From contig JAZSFA010000004.1 in the NCBI GenBank assembly GCA_045531965.1, forward strand, positions 1-64,000: a stretch of 64,000 nucleotides of DNA. Direction: 5' to 3'. The notes under the pieces were generated by a model. It did no database searches. It saw nothing but the letters and a program-made list of their open reading frames with translations, and was not told the origin of the DNA. Positions 18,147 to 27,143 of this stretch are shown in pieces. Numbering within the stretch: position 1 is the stretch's first letter; each line of letters starts with the position of its first letter. The translations under genes were made by a program, and so were the position numbers. The DNA is from CAMEON01 sp045531965 (GTDB lineage Bacteria; Bacillota; Clostridia; Oscillospirales; CAG-272).

Positions 18147-19298
18147 ATGAAAAAAATAGCAATATGTATTCCGACTTATAATGAGGAAGATATAATAGCA
18201 CAGACGGTGAAAAAAATTGATAATGCATTGTGTGATTTTCACGATTATGTGTGTTATATTGTTAATTCTGATTCCGCAAGTTTAGATAATACTTGTAGTG
18301 TTTTTAATATGACTAAAACATATCATAAAAAGATTCAAATCAAATCAAAAATAAAAGGGAAAGGAGAAGCATTAATTAATTTTTTTCGATTTTGCGTAAA
18401 AAAACAAGTTGATTATGCAGTTACTTTAGATGCCGATGTCATTTCAATGAATAAAACTTGGGTAACAGCATTTCTGAATAAGTTGATATATGAAAAGATT
18501 GATTTTGTTACTCCCATATATGCAAGAAGTCGTTTTGAGGGGAGTACTACAAATCAATTTGCATTTCCGATAGTTTACACACTGACCGGAAAGTGTATTA
18601 GGCAACCAATAGGTGGTGATTTTGCATTTAACAAATCGTATATTAACTTTATTGATAAATGTAATTTTGACAATAACTCTAGAAAATACGGCATAGATAT
18701 TTTTATGACATTAATGGCTTCAATAGGAGGTTTTTCGGTTTCAAGTGTAAATTTGGGCGAAAAAATTCATAAGCCTAGTTTTACCAAGATGCATGATATG
18801 TTTATTGAGGTCTGTGGAGCATGCACAAAGATTATTAGTACTAATGCCGATGTATTAATGAATAGCCATATGCTAAAAAAAGAAGAAATAATTCTTCCGC
18901 AAACATCAATTTTGACTAATAAATCTTTTGTTCATAAAGATCAGGCAGAGATGTTTCGAATGCAATGTTTATCTGAATTAAAAAAATTTGAGAGCATTGA
19001 TGCATTTGGCGAAGGGATGATACGGGAAATAAATCAAGGATTTATTTCCCAGACTGCTTGGGTTGATGCTGTTACATTATATATTATTTGTGCACTTAAA
19101 AATAATATATCAATAGAATTTGAAAAAATTTTTTCGTATGTTTTTGTTGTTCGTGCTATTTCATATTGGAGAGAGGTCGAAAATTTGTCAGAAATCGATG
19201 CTGAATCCTTACTGTTTGATCAGGCTAAAGAAATTAGAAAGAAAATATGTAAATATCTGGCGGATCAAAACAACGAGAATTTTAATAATTTAGTTTGA
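18147..19298 (+). CDS. Glycosyltransferase (GT-A, GT81/MGS-like)
   Basis: A 383-residue GT-A enzyme: CIPTYNEED at ~7-15, a metal-binding LDADV at ~93-97 and the QPIGGDFAFN motif at ~153-162, which resembles the 'GGDFG' segment of glucosyl-3-phosphoglycerate and mannosylglycerate synthases. It would transfer a sugar from a nucleotide-sugar donor; the acceptor is unknown. It ends the first operon block. The next 300 bases hold a repeated leader rather than a gene. Confidence 0.78.
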   Translation: MKKIAICIPTYNEEDIIAQTVKKIDNALCDFHDYVCYIVNSDSASLDNTCSVFNMTKTYHKKIQIKSKIKGKGEALINFFRFCVKKQVDYAVTLDADVISMNKTWVTAFLNKLIYEKIDFVTPIYARSRFEGSTTNQFAFPIVYTLTGKCIRQPIGGDFAFNKSYINFIDKCNFDNNSRKYGIDIFMTLMASIGGFSVSSVNLGEKIHKPSFTKMHDMFIEVCGACTKIISTNADVLMNSHMLKKEEIILPQTSILTNKSFVHKDQAEMFRMQCLSELKKFESIDAFGEGMIREINQGFISQTAWVDAVTLYIICALKNNISIEFEKIFSYVFVVRAISYWREVENLSEIDAESLLFDQAKEIRKKICKYLADQNNENFNNLV

Positions 19299-19360
19299 AT
19301 TTTGACCATATACAAACTGCGGTGTTGTTTTAAACTTTGACTATGTTTGATACATGATAA

Positions 19361-19606
19361 AAGTAATGTCTCTCCAAAGATAATTTTACAGAGTTCCTGA
19401 GCCTACTCATTTGCGCTTGAAAGAACTTCGATACACATATTAATATATAGCTTATGAAATTGTTAAGTTACTCACCTTTAGGTGTTGTGTAGTGTATTTG
19501 CTTTTTCAAACAATATTTTAACACAAAATTTTGAATGTTGCGTTACGGCACCCGATTTCATATCCCTTTTGTGCCTTTCGCGCAGCGGAAAGGTATGGTC
19601 ATATAT
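19361..19606 (+). repeat. Leader repeat copy A, upstream of the CofE-like gene
   Basis: About 245 bases that recur at 37813-38054 in front of the large BtrH-like gene. Shared blocks include GTAATGTCT, the GCTTGAAAGA region, AATATTTTAACA, CGATTTCAT-type and GCGCAGCGGAAAGG, and end at the same distance (20 bases from GGAAAGG to ATG). Partial copies of the module occur at 20384-20540 and 27113-27143. It is not coding and could be a shared promoter/5' leader or a recombination-spread repeat. Confidence 0.7.
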
Positions 19607-20344
19607 ATGAAAGTAAAAAAAATAATGCTGATTCCATTGCACTTTCCTATTGTGAAAGAAGGTGATAACATTGGTTGTTTGATTGGAGAATGCCTTCATA
19701 AACAGGGGATTACAGTGCATAATGGAGATATCTTTGTTGTAGCTCAAAAAATTGTTTCAATAGCTGAGAATCGTATTGTTAAATTGGATACCATTAGTAG
19801 TAATAAGATGGCATATGAGTTATCTGAGCAAACCGGAAGAACTCCAGAATTGTGCCAAACTATTATTGATGAATCTTCACAAATATTGGGGGTTAGCGGA
19901 AGAAATGTTATTACAAGACACAAATTGGGGTTTGTGTGTACAAATGCTGGTATAGATAGTTCAAATGTGGCGCAAAAAAGCGAAAGAATTGTTTCATTAT
20001 TACCCGAAGATCCAGATGCAAGTGCATCGATGATACGAAATTCTTTAATTGATAAATTTGGAAAGAAAGTATCAGTTGTTATTAGCGATTCATTTGGTAG
20101 AGAATTTAGGCATGGTTCTATTGGAGAAGCAATTGGCATTTCGGGTATTGATTCTGTTGTTGAAATACATGGGAAAGATATTTTTGGTAATGAAACAACC
20201 CCCAAAATAGCTATAGTCGATGAAGTTGCGTCTGCTGCCACCATATTAATGGGAGAGCAGGACGAAAAAATACCGGTAGTGATTGTAAGGGGTGTTAAAT
20301 ATTGCTACACGGAAACAGGTACCATAAAAAACATGTTAAAGTAA
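19607..20344 (+). CDS. CofE-like coenzyme F420-0:L-glutamate ligase family protein
   Basis: A 245-residue protein that aligns over its full length with CofE/FbiB-N gamma-glutamyl ligases: GDIFVVAQKIVS (~41-52), GFVCTNAGIDSSN (~107), LLPEDPDASAS (~128), ISDSFGREFRHG (~157) and PVVIVRG near the end. CofE adds glutamate to the phospho-lactate end of F420-0 using GTP. None of the other F420 genes (cofC, cofD, fbiC) is in the window, so here it may add glutamate to a product of the cluster. ATG 19607 is chosen because this position is fixed relative to GGAAAGG in three leader copies; ATG 19595 is also possible. Confidence 0.85.
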   Translation: MKVKKIMLIPLHFPIVKEGDNIGCLIGECLHKQGITVHNGDIFVVAQKIVSIAENRIVKLDTISSNKMAYELSEQTGRTPELCQTIIDESSQILGVSGRNVITRHKLGFVCTNAGIDSSNVAQKSERIVSLLPEDPDASASMIRNSLIDKFGKKVSVVISDSFGREFRHGSIGEAIGISGIDSVVEIHGKDIFGNETTPKIAIVDEVASAATILMGEQDEKIPVVIVRGVKYCYTETGTIKNMLK

Positions 20345-20383
20345 GCGATGAAACGATGAGAAGGCAATAATGTTCAAAACTTA

Positions 20384-20540
20384 ACTATTTGTGCTTGAAA
20401 GAGTATTCGGCAAATTTGAGTGAGTAATAGCCCCAAGGTGCTAAAACTCCGTGCAAGTGGTGCTCTCGCACCGTTATTTACAAAATTTAAAGATTTAATT
20501 CGGTTTTCATCTGCATGCCCCAACAATGACAATTTAACAC
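20384..20540 (+). repeat. Partial copy of the leader repeat
   Basis: Contains GTGCTTGAAAGAGTATTCGG and further on TTTAACACAAAATT, both shared with copies at 19361 and 37813. It leads to the SAM synthetase gene, but the GCGCAGCGGAAAGG end is missing. Confidence 0.5.
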
Positions 20541-20623
20541 AAAATTACATTGCTTTGTTAAGACATTAATTTTTTTAGATAACTTGCATACTATGTAATA
20601 AATCAGAAAGGAATGATCATAAA

Positions 20624-21832
20624 ATGGATAATATTTGCATTTCATTTGATTATAAAAATATTGAGAACAGTGATTTTGAGGTAGTAGAGAGAAAAGGTGT
20701 AGGACATCCAGACACATTGGCAGATGCTTTAGCCGAAGAATGTTCTAGAGTATATTCAAAATATTGTTTAAAACAATTTGGCGCAGTATTACATCACAAT
20801 TTGGACAAGTTTTATATAGGTGGTGGGTTGTTCGAAAGTGATTTCGGATATTTTAAGAAAGTAAAACCAATAAATATCGTTTCAAACGGTAGAATAAGTA
20901 ATAGAATTGGTGACTCGAAAATAGATATATCAAATTTGTTGACTAATACGATAAAAGAATATGTTGGAGTTGTATTGCCAAATGTAGACGTTGAAAATGA
21001 TTTAAATATTCAAATAAATGCAACACAAAACACAAGAATTAGCAATTGGTTTTCACCAAATGATTTAAGGGATGTTCCGGATTCAAATGAGGTGTTTGCT
21101 AATGATACTTCAGTGGTAACTGCATATTATCCACTCACAACTTGTGAGGAGTTGGCAATTAAAATGGAGAGGTTCTTTTGGGATCCTAATGATAAACTAT
21201 ATCCCGTGCCTAAATTTGACAATGTTGGCCAGGATATAAAAGTAATGATAGTGCGAAACAAACGACATGTAGACATAATTATGTGTGTTCCAATTATAGC
21301 AACAAAAGCAAAAACTGAAGAAATTTATTTTGAATTGATTAATCAATATGAAAAAGAATTAACGGAATATGCCAAAGCCTATTGTGAACCTAAAGGTTAT
21401 GATGTTAATGTTGTTATTAATTCAAAATTTTCAAATGAAAAGATGGGAACAAAATATTTATTAGTTAAAGGCACTAGTGCTGAATGTGGAGAAGAAGGAT
21501 TGGTTGGACGTGGAAACAATATTTTGGGAATTATTCCACTCTATAGACCAAATTCAATGGAAGCAGGTGCAGGTAAAAACCCAAGATATCACACAGGAAG
21601 AGTGTTGTCATATGTGGCAAAAGAATTATCCAAAAAAATATACGAGGAAACAAATTCTGGATGCAATGTGTCTCTGGTGACTAGAAATAAGTATTCTCTC
21701 ATACCTCCGTATCAAACTATAATTAATATGGAAAAAAATGTTGAAGTGGAGCGAATAAAAATGATTGTTAAGGAATTTTATAAACAAAATGATTTTACGG
21801 AGAGAATACTTGAACACAGAAATTATGTTTAA
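20624..21832 (+). CDS. Archaeal-type S-adenosylmethionine synthetase
   Basis: A 402-residue enzyme of the archaeal methionine adenosyltransferase family (MAT_2), not the bacterial MetK family. Diagnostic segments are VERKGVGHPDTLADALAEE (~22-40), LHHNLDK (~57), GTSAECGEEGLVGRGN (~283) and NSMEAGAGKNPRYHTG (~312). Length equals the archaeal enzymes. It makes SAM from methionine and ATP. Bacteria normally use MetK for housekeeping, so this copy is probably dedicated to the cluster, which also holds two radical SAM enzymes. A clear AGAAAGGA site precedes the start. The 230 bases after it are AT-rich with nothing else I can name. Confidence 0.88.
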   Translation: MDNICISFDYKNIENSDFEVVERKGVGHPDTLADALAEECSRVYSKYCLKQFGAVLHHNLDKFYIGGGLFESDFGYFKKVKPINIVSNGRISNRIGDSKIDISNLLTNTIKEYVGVVLPNVDVENDLNIQINATQNTRISNWFSPNDLRDVPDSNEVFANDTSVVTAYYPLTTCEELAIKMERFFWDPNDKLYPVPKFDNVGQDIKVMIVRNKRHVDIIMCVPIIATKAKTEEIYFELINQYEKELTEYAKAYCEPKGYDVNVVINSKFSNEKMGTKYLLVKGTSAECGEEGLVGRGNNILGIIPLYRPNSMEAGAGKNPRYHTGRVLSYVAKELSKKIYEETNSGCNVSLVTRNKYSLIPPYQTIINMEKNVEVERIKMIVKEFYKQNDFTERILEHRNYV

Positions 21833-22076
21833 GATAAACTTGCGATAATCACCATTTTGTTGTAATTATGAGTTTGTTAATTACGGAAGCAGTATATGTA
21901 CTAATTAACTATAGACTCACATGAGTATAAATTTGGCATATAAATATACTTAGATTTACATATTTTATTGCAAGTATATAAAATATATGGCAAAATCTTA
22001 AATAAATTAAATTTACAATTGAGTTGTGGGTAGTAAAATTTATCATAAATAATATAATAATAGGGTGGTTGAAGCT

Positions 22077-23015
22077 GTGTATGTATGCGTAGTTAAATTG
22101 TTGTCTTCTGATGTTACAGTATATTCAGATGTATATATGTATGAAGAGTTGGAAAAGTGTTTCCAAAATATGATTGATATTCCGGAATTAGTTTTGCTTG
22201 ATGGTAAATCAGGAAATTCCGGGTACTATTTAAGATATAATAATAGCACATTAAATAAGATAATCTATTCTAACGAAGCGGTATATATTTCATATCCATA
22301 TGAAGAGTGTGTTATTGCAAGTATAATCCTATATGCACTTTATCCATTAATGGAAAAACAGAATTCTCAAAAATATAGGTTAACATGCCATGCTGCTTCT
22401 GTTTTTATAAATGGAAACGCTGTTATGTTGATGGGAAAAGAAGGCTCAGGAAAAACATCAGTGGCTATTGAACTATGTAGATCAAAAGGTGCGAAGTTGA
22501 TAGCAAATGATTTATGTGTGCTGGATTATAGTAAGATTGACGAAATAAAGACTATATGCGGCACCACTTTCTTAACTTTAAGATATGAATCAATGAAGAG
22601 AAACTTTCCAGACACACTATTTAAGCTCTTTGCTAATTATGAATCGGATTCTTGGACTACAAAAATAAAAATTGTTCCAAAGAAATTGGGGATAGAAAAA
22701 AGGAAGCGCTTATCGATTGTAAGGAAATTCTATATTATTCATATTGACAACACAAAGAAAAAATTAGATGTAGCTAATGCAAATAATGTTATAAATAAGT
22801 TATATTTTAATGAAAATTTTTCTAGGTATATTAGAAATACATGCACTGCAACGATGTATAAAAATGATATCGTTGCCGATATTCCTTCTTTTGATTGCGA
22901 AGAATTTTTTGCTCAAAGAAAAAAATTGATTAATTATATATTTAATAATAGCAAAGTGCTTTATTTAAGTGGCAATTTAAAAGATGTTACAGAATATATT
23001 AGCATAGACTGCTAA
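22077..23015 (+). CDS. HPr kinase-like (PEP-carboxykinase-fold) protein
   Basis: A ~312-residue protein with a single P-loop, GKEGSGKTS (~120-128), preceded by LTCHAASVFINGNAVML and followed by AKLIANDLCVL, the arrangement of the HPr kinase/phosphorylase C-terminal domain. Stand-alone HprK-like kinases occur in lasso-peptide and other RiPP clusters, where they phosphorylate the product. Start is uncertain: GTG 22077 has AGGGTGG eight bases upstream; GTG 22065 would add four residues. It is followed by the MBL-fold hydrolase. Confidence 0.75.
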   Translation: MYVCVVKLLSSDVTVYSDVYMYEELEKCFQNMIDIPELVLLDGKSGNSGYYLRYNNSTLNKIIYSNEAVYISYPYEECVIASIILYALYPLMEKQNSQKYRLTCHAASVFINGNAVMLMGKEGSGKTSVAIELCRSKGAKLIANDLCVLDYSKIDEIKTICGTTFLTLRYESMKRNFPDTLFKLFANYESDSWTTKIKIVPKKLGIEKRKRLSIVRKFYIIHIDNTKKKLDVANANNVINKLYFNENFSRYIRNTCTATMYKNDIVADIPSFDCEEFFAQRKKLINYIFNNSKVLYLSGNLKDVTEYISIDC

Positions 23016-23072
23016 TGGAATAGCAATAATATTACTCTTAAAAAAACACTAAATGTGAGTATTGAATGAATT

Positions 23073-23705
23073 ATGACTAAAATAGAATGTATTGCTTTTG
23101 GTTTGTCCGAAAAACCGAATAATCGTAAAGGTTGTTTTGGATATTCAAGTATATCTGTTGTTCAAGATAATGATGAATGCATTTTATGCGATGTTGGAAA
23201 TTTTGGAGAAAGATGTATAATATATGATGTAATAAATACATATCATATTACCAAAGTATTTATATCACATTTGCACTTTGATCATTGTACAAATATCGAT
23301 CTTTTCCCTGAAATTCCCATTTATATCAACAAATATGAACTAGAAGAGTTGTTTTCAAAGAATCCAAATATAGATATTAATGTCCAACTAAAATACTTTA
23401 TTGACAAATTAACTATTGTTTCGTTTGATAAAGAAATTATGCTTGGCGACAATACCAAAATAAAACTCACTTATGGTCATACTATGGGGCATAGCTCATT
23501 AGAAGTATGCAGTAATGACGGGAAATGTTTAATTGCCGGAGATTGCATTAAAAACAAAAAAGATTATGATTCACCAATGGTATATGAGAATGCATGGAAT
23601 CCACAAATGCATATTGAAACTAAACGTAAATTGCATGATAAGTATTATATGATTGTTCCGGGACATGCTGAACCGATAATTATTGCGAAAAATCGGATCA
23701 TTTAA
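23073..23705 (+). CDS. Metallo-beta-lactamase-fold hydrolase
   Basis: A 210-residue MBL-fold protein with the zinc motif HLHFDHC (~66-72), a second-site GHTMGHSSLEV (~135), AGDCI (~156) and PGHAEP (~196). All metal ligands expected for a dinuclear site are visible. It is short, without any fused domain, like glyoxalase II-type or thioesterase-like members. In a carrier-protein pathway it could act as a thioesterase, but many substrates are possible. The following 226 bases contain no gene. Confidence 0.82.
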   Translation: MTKIECIAFGLSEKPNNRKGCFGYSSISVVQDNDECILCDVGNFGERCIIYDVINTYHITKVFISHLHFDHCTNIDLFPEIPIYINKYELEELFSKNPNIDINVQLKYFIDKLTIVSFDKEIMLGDNTKIKLTYGHTMGHSSLEVCSNDGKCLIAGDCIKNKKDYDSPMVYENAWNPQMHIETKRKLHDKYYMIVPGHAEPIIIAKNRII

Positions 23706-23931
23706 TGTTCTTTCCTATATGCTAAATATTATAGTTGTGGATTACTCTGTCAACTATTTCCCGGAAAGTAATGTAATATGATTTGGAGAAAGTGCGGTGT
23801 CGCTCATAACTATGATGTTTAGCACTTCTTGGTTGAGTTATTTGTTAATATTTGGTGTGTAGCTATTGAGCATAAATGGGTGATTTTGATACAATATTCA
23901 ATGTACGAATATTTGTAGAGGGAATATTATT

Positions 23932-24846
23932 ATGGAAAAAAAACAATTAGACAATATTTTAAAAAAGATAACTTTAGAACATGAAAAGATTAGGCTTGAT
24001 GAATTAGTGCTGCAAACAAACAGTTTTACAAATACAATATATTCGGTGGGGGAAAAATATATACTTAGGATCTGCACAAAAAAGAGCAATGAAAAAAATT
24101 TTATCAGAGCTTCTAATTTTTGTATAAATCATCAAGATATATTAAGAACGCCTAAAACATATTATTCGCAGTTATGCGAAAACGAAACTGGAATGTACTT
24201 TACATTGATTGAAAAAGTCAAAGGGGAGCTATTAACAAATGTCTGGACATCACTTGATAGTCATCAAAAAAGAAATGTTATTGGCCAACTTGCTACAGAA
24301 ATGAAAATAATTCACAATATTGAAGACGATGAGTTTTCCGATACATTTCTGCAACCAAGTGATTGGAAAGCGAAATTTCACTATGACATTAATATGAAAC
24401 TACAAATGTTATTAGAACAAAATGTAATAGAAGACGATTTTTATTATTTGATATCAAACTATTTGAATGATAATATAGACAGTTTAAATGAAGCTAATTT
24501 TTCTATCTGTCATTCAGACTTGCATTTTGATAATATAATGTTAACCGATTGTAATAACATCGTCATTTTTGACTATGATCGATTAAGGAAAGCGTCTATT
24601 GATTATGAACTAGATGTACTTAATAGAATGTGTTATCGACCAACCTCTGTTCTTCATTTGGATGAAAAATTCGCTATAGATATGAATTTGGTGGAATTAT
24701 TGGGTGAATATTATCCCCAAATATTGCAGTTTAAAAATATCAATAAAAGATTGAAAATTTATGGTATTAAACAATACTTAAATATTTTATCTTTTGTGAA
24801 AACCGTAGATTTAAAAAAAGAGATAATTGATTTTTTACATCAATAA
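23932..24846 (+). CDS. Aminoglycoside/choline kinase-like phosphotransferase (APH family)
   Basis: A 304-residue protein-kinase-fold enzyme of the APH family. The catalytic loop is HSDLHFDNIML (~194) and the metal-binding Asp is in VIFDYDRLR (~211). The N-lobe is KYILRICTK with the ATP-binding Lys nearby. It would phosphorylate a hydroxyl of a small molecule: either a tailoring step on the product or self-protection by inactivating it. It is not close to a named resistance enzyme that I can recognise. Confidence 0.78.
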   Translation: MEKKQLDNILKKITLEHEKIRLDELVLQTNSFTNTIYSVGEKYILRICTKKSNEKNFIRASNFCINHQDILRTPKTYYSQLCENETGMYFTLIEKVKGELLTNVWTSLDSHQKRNVIGQLATEMKIIHNIEDDEFSDTFLQPSDWKAKFHYDINMKLQMLLEQNVIEDDFYYLISNYLNDNIDSLNEANFSICHSDLHFDNIMLTDCNNIVIFDYDRLRKASIDYELDVLNRMCYRPTSVLHLDEKFAIDMNLVELLGEYYPQILQFKNINKRLKIYGIKQYLNILSFVKTVDLKKEIIDFLHQ

Positions 24847-24935
24847 AAAGACTAAGTTTACCAAAATGGAATTGTGAAGAGAGTTAGCGATATAAATGTT
24901 TATTAATTATCAATATTCATAAAAGACGGGGTGAA

Positions 24936-25880
24936 ATGGAAATTAATGATGTGAAATTTATTAATAGTTTGGATATGCTTAATATTGATGGAATAAAAGA
25001 TGTTCCAAAAGCAGATCTGCACAACCATGCTTCTTTGGGAATCAGTCCGGAGAGATTGATAGATAGAAAATTGAACTATGTACAATTTAAACAAGTAAAT
25101 TGTATTGAAGAAATGAAGACATTTATTAATAGTAGTTATGGGCACTTACTTCGCGATAAAAATATTAATTTATCGTTGATTGAAGGAACTGTGCTGTCGG
25201 CAATTGATGATGGCATTAGCATATTAGAATGTAGTATTGATTATAGACTTTTTGAAAAGTTTGGGGGTGAAAGTCACCGTGTTATTGATTTTTTAAATTT
25301 CATAAAAAAGATGTATAGCAAAAAGATTACAGTTCGATACGATTTAGGATTGAGTAGAAAAAAATATCAAAGAGAATGGGATAAAAAAATATTTGATTTA
25401 ATTGAAACAAAGGCTTTTTCGGGAATTGATCTATATGGTGATGAGAAATATAAGCCATATGACAATATAAAGAAAATTTTTTTATATGGTAGAAAAAACG
25501 GGATGAAATTGAAAGCTCATGTAGGAGAGTTTTGCGACGAATTAGAGATAATTGATGTAATAAAGATGTTGGATTTGGATGTTGTACAGCATGGAATCTC
25601 AATTATTAACTCAAATCAAGCTATGCAATATGTGAAAAGTAAAAACATTGTTTTTAATGTTTGCTGTACAAGCAATTGCTTGTTGGGAAGAGTAGATAGA
25701 ATCGAAAATCATCCAATTAGAAAGATGTTTGATTTCGGATTGAAAGTTACTATAAATACAGATGATTTATTAATTTTTGGTAGTTCAATCAGCAATGAGT
25801 ATATAAAACTGTATAAAAGTGGTGTTTTTAATGCCGAAGAATTAAATGTTATTAGAAAAAACGGATTAAGCAATATTTGA
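24936..25880 (+). CDS. Adenosine-deaminase-like amidohydrolase
   Basis: A 314-residue protein with the adenosine/AMP deaminase motifs in order: KADLHNHASL (~26) for the first zinc ligands, KAHVGEF (~194) with the catalytic Glu, VVQHGIS (~217), CCTSN (~247) and TINTDDLL (~273). The length is that of bacterial adenosine deaminases. In this cluster it could deaminate 5'-deoxyadenosine or S-adenosylhomocysteine-derived adenosine from the SAM enzymes, or a nucleoside part of the product. That role is inference. A GGGG-type site and ATG 24936 give the start. Confidence 0.8.
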   Translation: MEINDVKFINSLDMLNIDGIKDVPKADLHNHASLGISPERLIDRKLNYVQFKQVNCIEEMKTFINSSYGHLLRDKNINLSLIEGTVLSAIDDGISILECSIDYRLFEKFGGESHRVIDFLNFIKKMYSKKITVRYDLGLSRKKYQREWDKKIFDLIETKAFSGIDLYGDEKYKPYDNIKKIFLYGRKNGMKLKAHVGEFCDELEIIDVIKMLDLDVVQHGISIINSNQAMQYVKSKNIVFNVCCTSNCLLGRVDRIENHPIRKMFDFGLKVTINTDDLLIFGSSISNEYIKLYKSGVFNAEELNVIRKNGLSNI

Positions 25881-25901
25881 TTTATATTTAATGAGGAATT
25901 T

Positions 25902-26861
25902 ATGGAACAAATAAGTATATATGCTGATGGATGTGGAAATGTTAAAAAGCAGAAATTATCTGATATTGTTAAACATGAAAACGACGATATCTTAATTTGT
26001 CCAATATATGTTGGTGTGTGTGGTACCGATAAAAAAATTGTTAATCTGCAATATAAAGGTGTTGATTATCCAAGAATACTGGGGCATGAATGGGTTGGTG
26101 TTGTAGTTGAATCAGCAAGTGAAAGAATACCCAAAGGTAAATTAGTTACGGGTGAGTGTTCCATATATTGCAAGAACTGTCGGTTATGCATTTTTGATTA
26201 TAATTCTTGTGTGAATTTGGAAAAATTCGGAATTACATGCAATGGAGCAATGAGAAGTGTTTTTTGGTTTTGTTCGGAATATACTCATATTGTTCCAAGT
26301 CTAGAATATGTTTGGTGTTTTGTTGAGCCGATGGCTAGTGCGTTACATCTATTGTCCCAATTGAAAATAAATCGAAATGTTGATTATAGAGTTTTGATTG
26401 TGGGAGCAGGGCAGATGGGAATATTGTCAGCTATTGCTTTGCTAGAAGATTATGATAATATGAAGGTGTCTATAAGTGATATAAACAAAGAAAAAGAAGA
26501 ACGAGTCTTTAATTTGCTTGAAAAATTAGTGCCGTTTTCTCAAAAAGAAAAGTATGATATAATTGTTGATACTGTGGGAAATTCTGAATCGATAAAATAC
26601 TGCTGCGGAAAAATAGAAAAATCAGGTCAGTTGTGTACATTGGGAACAACAGATGGAGAGATAAGTGTATCAGATGTTACATTAAATTGTCTGTCTATTT
26701 ATGGCACAATAGGAGGAAGCGGTTTTTTTAAGAAAGCAATTAATTTGATAGAGAAATATCTGGAAACGATTAGAAAGATTGAAAAGGTGACGATTGAAAT
26801 ATCAAAAACAGATGCCATCGATTTTACTTCTAATAAGAAAATAATAATTGACATGAGGTGA
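25902..26861 (+). CDS. Zinc-dependent alcohol dehydrogenase (MDR family)
   Basis: A 319-residue medium-chain dehydrogenase. The catalytic zinc site is VCGTD (~40) and GHEWVG (~60). The structural zinc lobe has four cysteines in CSIYCKNCRLC and the following NSC (~87-104). The Rossmann motif is IVGAGQMG (~165). It would oxidise or reduce an alcohol/ketone with NAD(P). It lies 21 bases after the deaminase gene, so these two are co-transcribed. Slightly shorter than usual (~340) but with no missing core motif. Confidence 0.83.
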   Translation: MEQISIYADGCGNVKKQKLSDIVKHENDDILICPIYVGVCGTDKKIVNLQYKGVDYPRILGHEWVGVVVESASERIPKGKLVTGECSIYCKNCRLCIFDYNSCVNLEKFGITCNGAMRSVFWFCSEYTHIVPSLEYVWCFVEPMASALHLLSQLKINRNVDYRVLIVGAGQMGILSAIALLEDYDNMKVSISDINKEKEERVFNLLEKLVPFSQKEKYDIIVDTVGNSESIKYCCGKIEKSGQLCTLGTTDGEISVSDVTLNCLSIYGTIGGSGFFKKAINLIEKYLETIRKIEKVTIEISKTDAIDFTSNKKIIIDMR

Positions 26862-27112
26862 GTTTAACTTAAATCACAATATCAAAAGAAACATCAGAAA
26901 ACTGATTACTGTTTAGTGATGGAAAGCGAACTGTCCCACAAAAATGACACAAAGAATAGTATATTTCTGCCACTGCACCCGATGGAATGTACGCGGGAAA
27001 AGATTGAAAAACGGAGTTGTGTTCTGATTAAGTTATAACTTGGTTGATACAAAGTTTTTATAAAAAATATATGCTGCTATAAGGCGTTTAAATTTTATAT
27101 ATTTTTGTGCTT

Positions 27113-27143
27113 TTTAGCGTAGCGGAAAGGTATGGTTATGACA
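27113..27143 (+). repeat. Short copy of the leader/start module
   Basis: AGCGTAGCGGAAAGGTATGGTTATGACA precedes ATG 27144 exactly as GCGCAGCGGAAAGGTATGG does at 19581 and GCGCAGCGGAAAGGAATGG at 38029. An in-frame stop (TAG) just upstream shows translation must start inside this module. The rest of 26862-27112 shows no gene. Confidence 0.6.

Noticed and set aside
19535..19606. Longer N-terminus for the CofE-like protein
   Set aside because: The added codons are the leader repeat; a third copy of the start module has an in-frame stop just upstream, so translation starts at the ATG inside it.
21477..21680. 67-codon plus-strand open frame inside the SAM synthetase gene
   Set aside because: Out-of-frame shadow of the SAM synthetase with no ribosome site.
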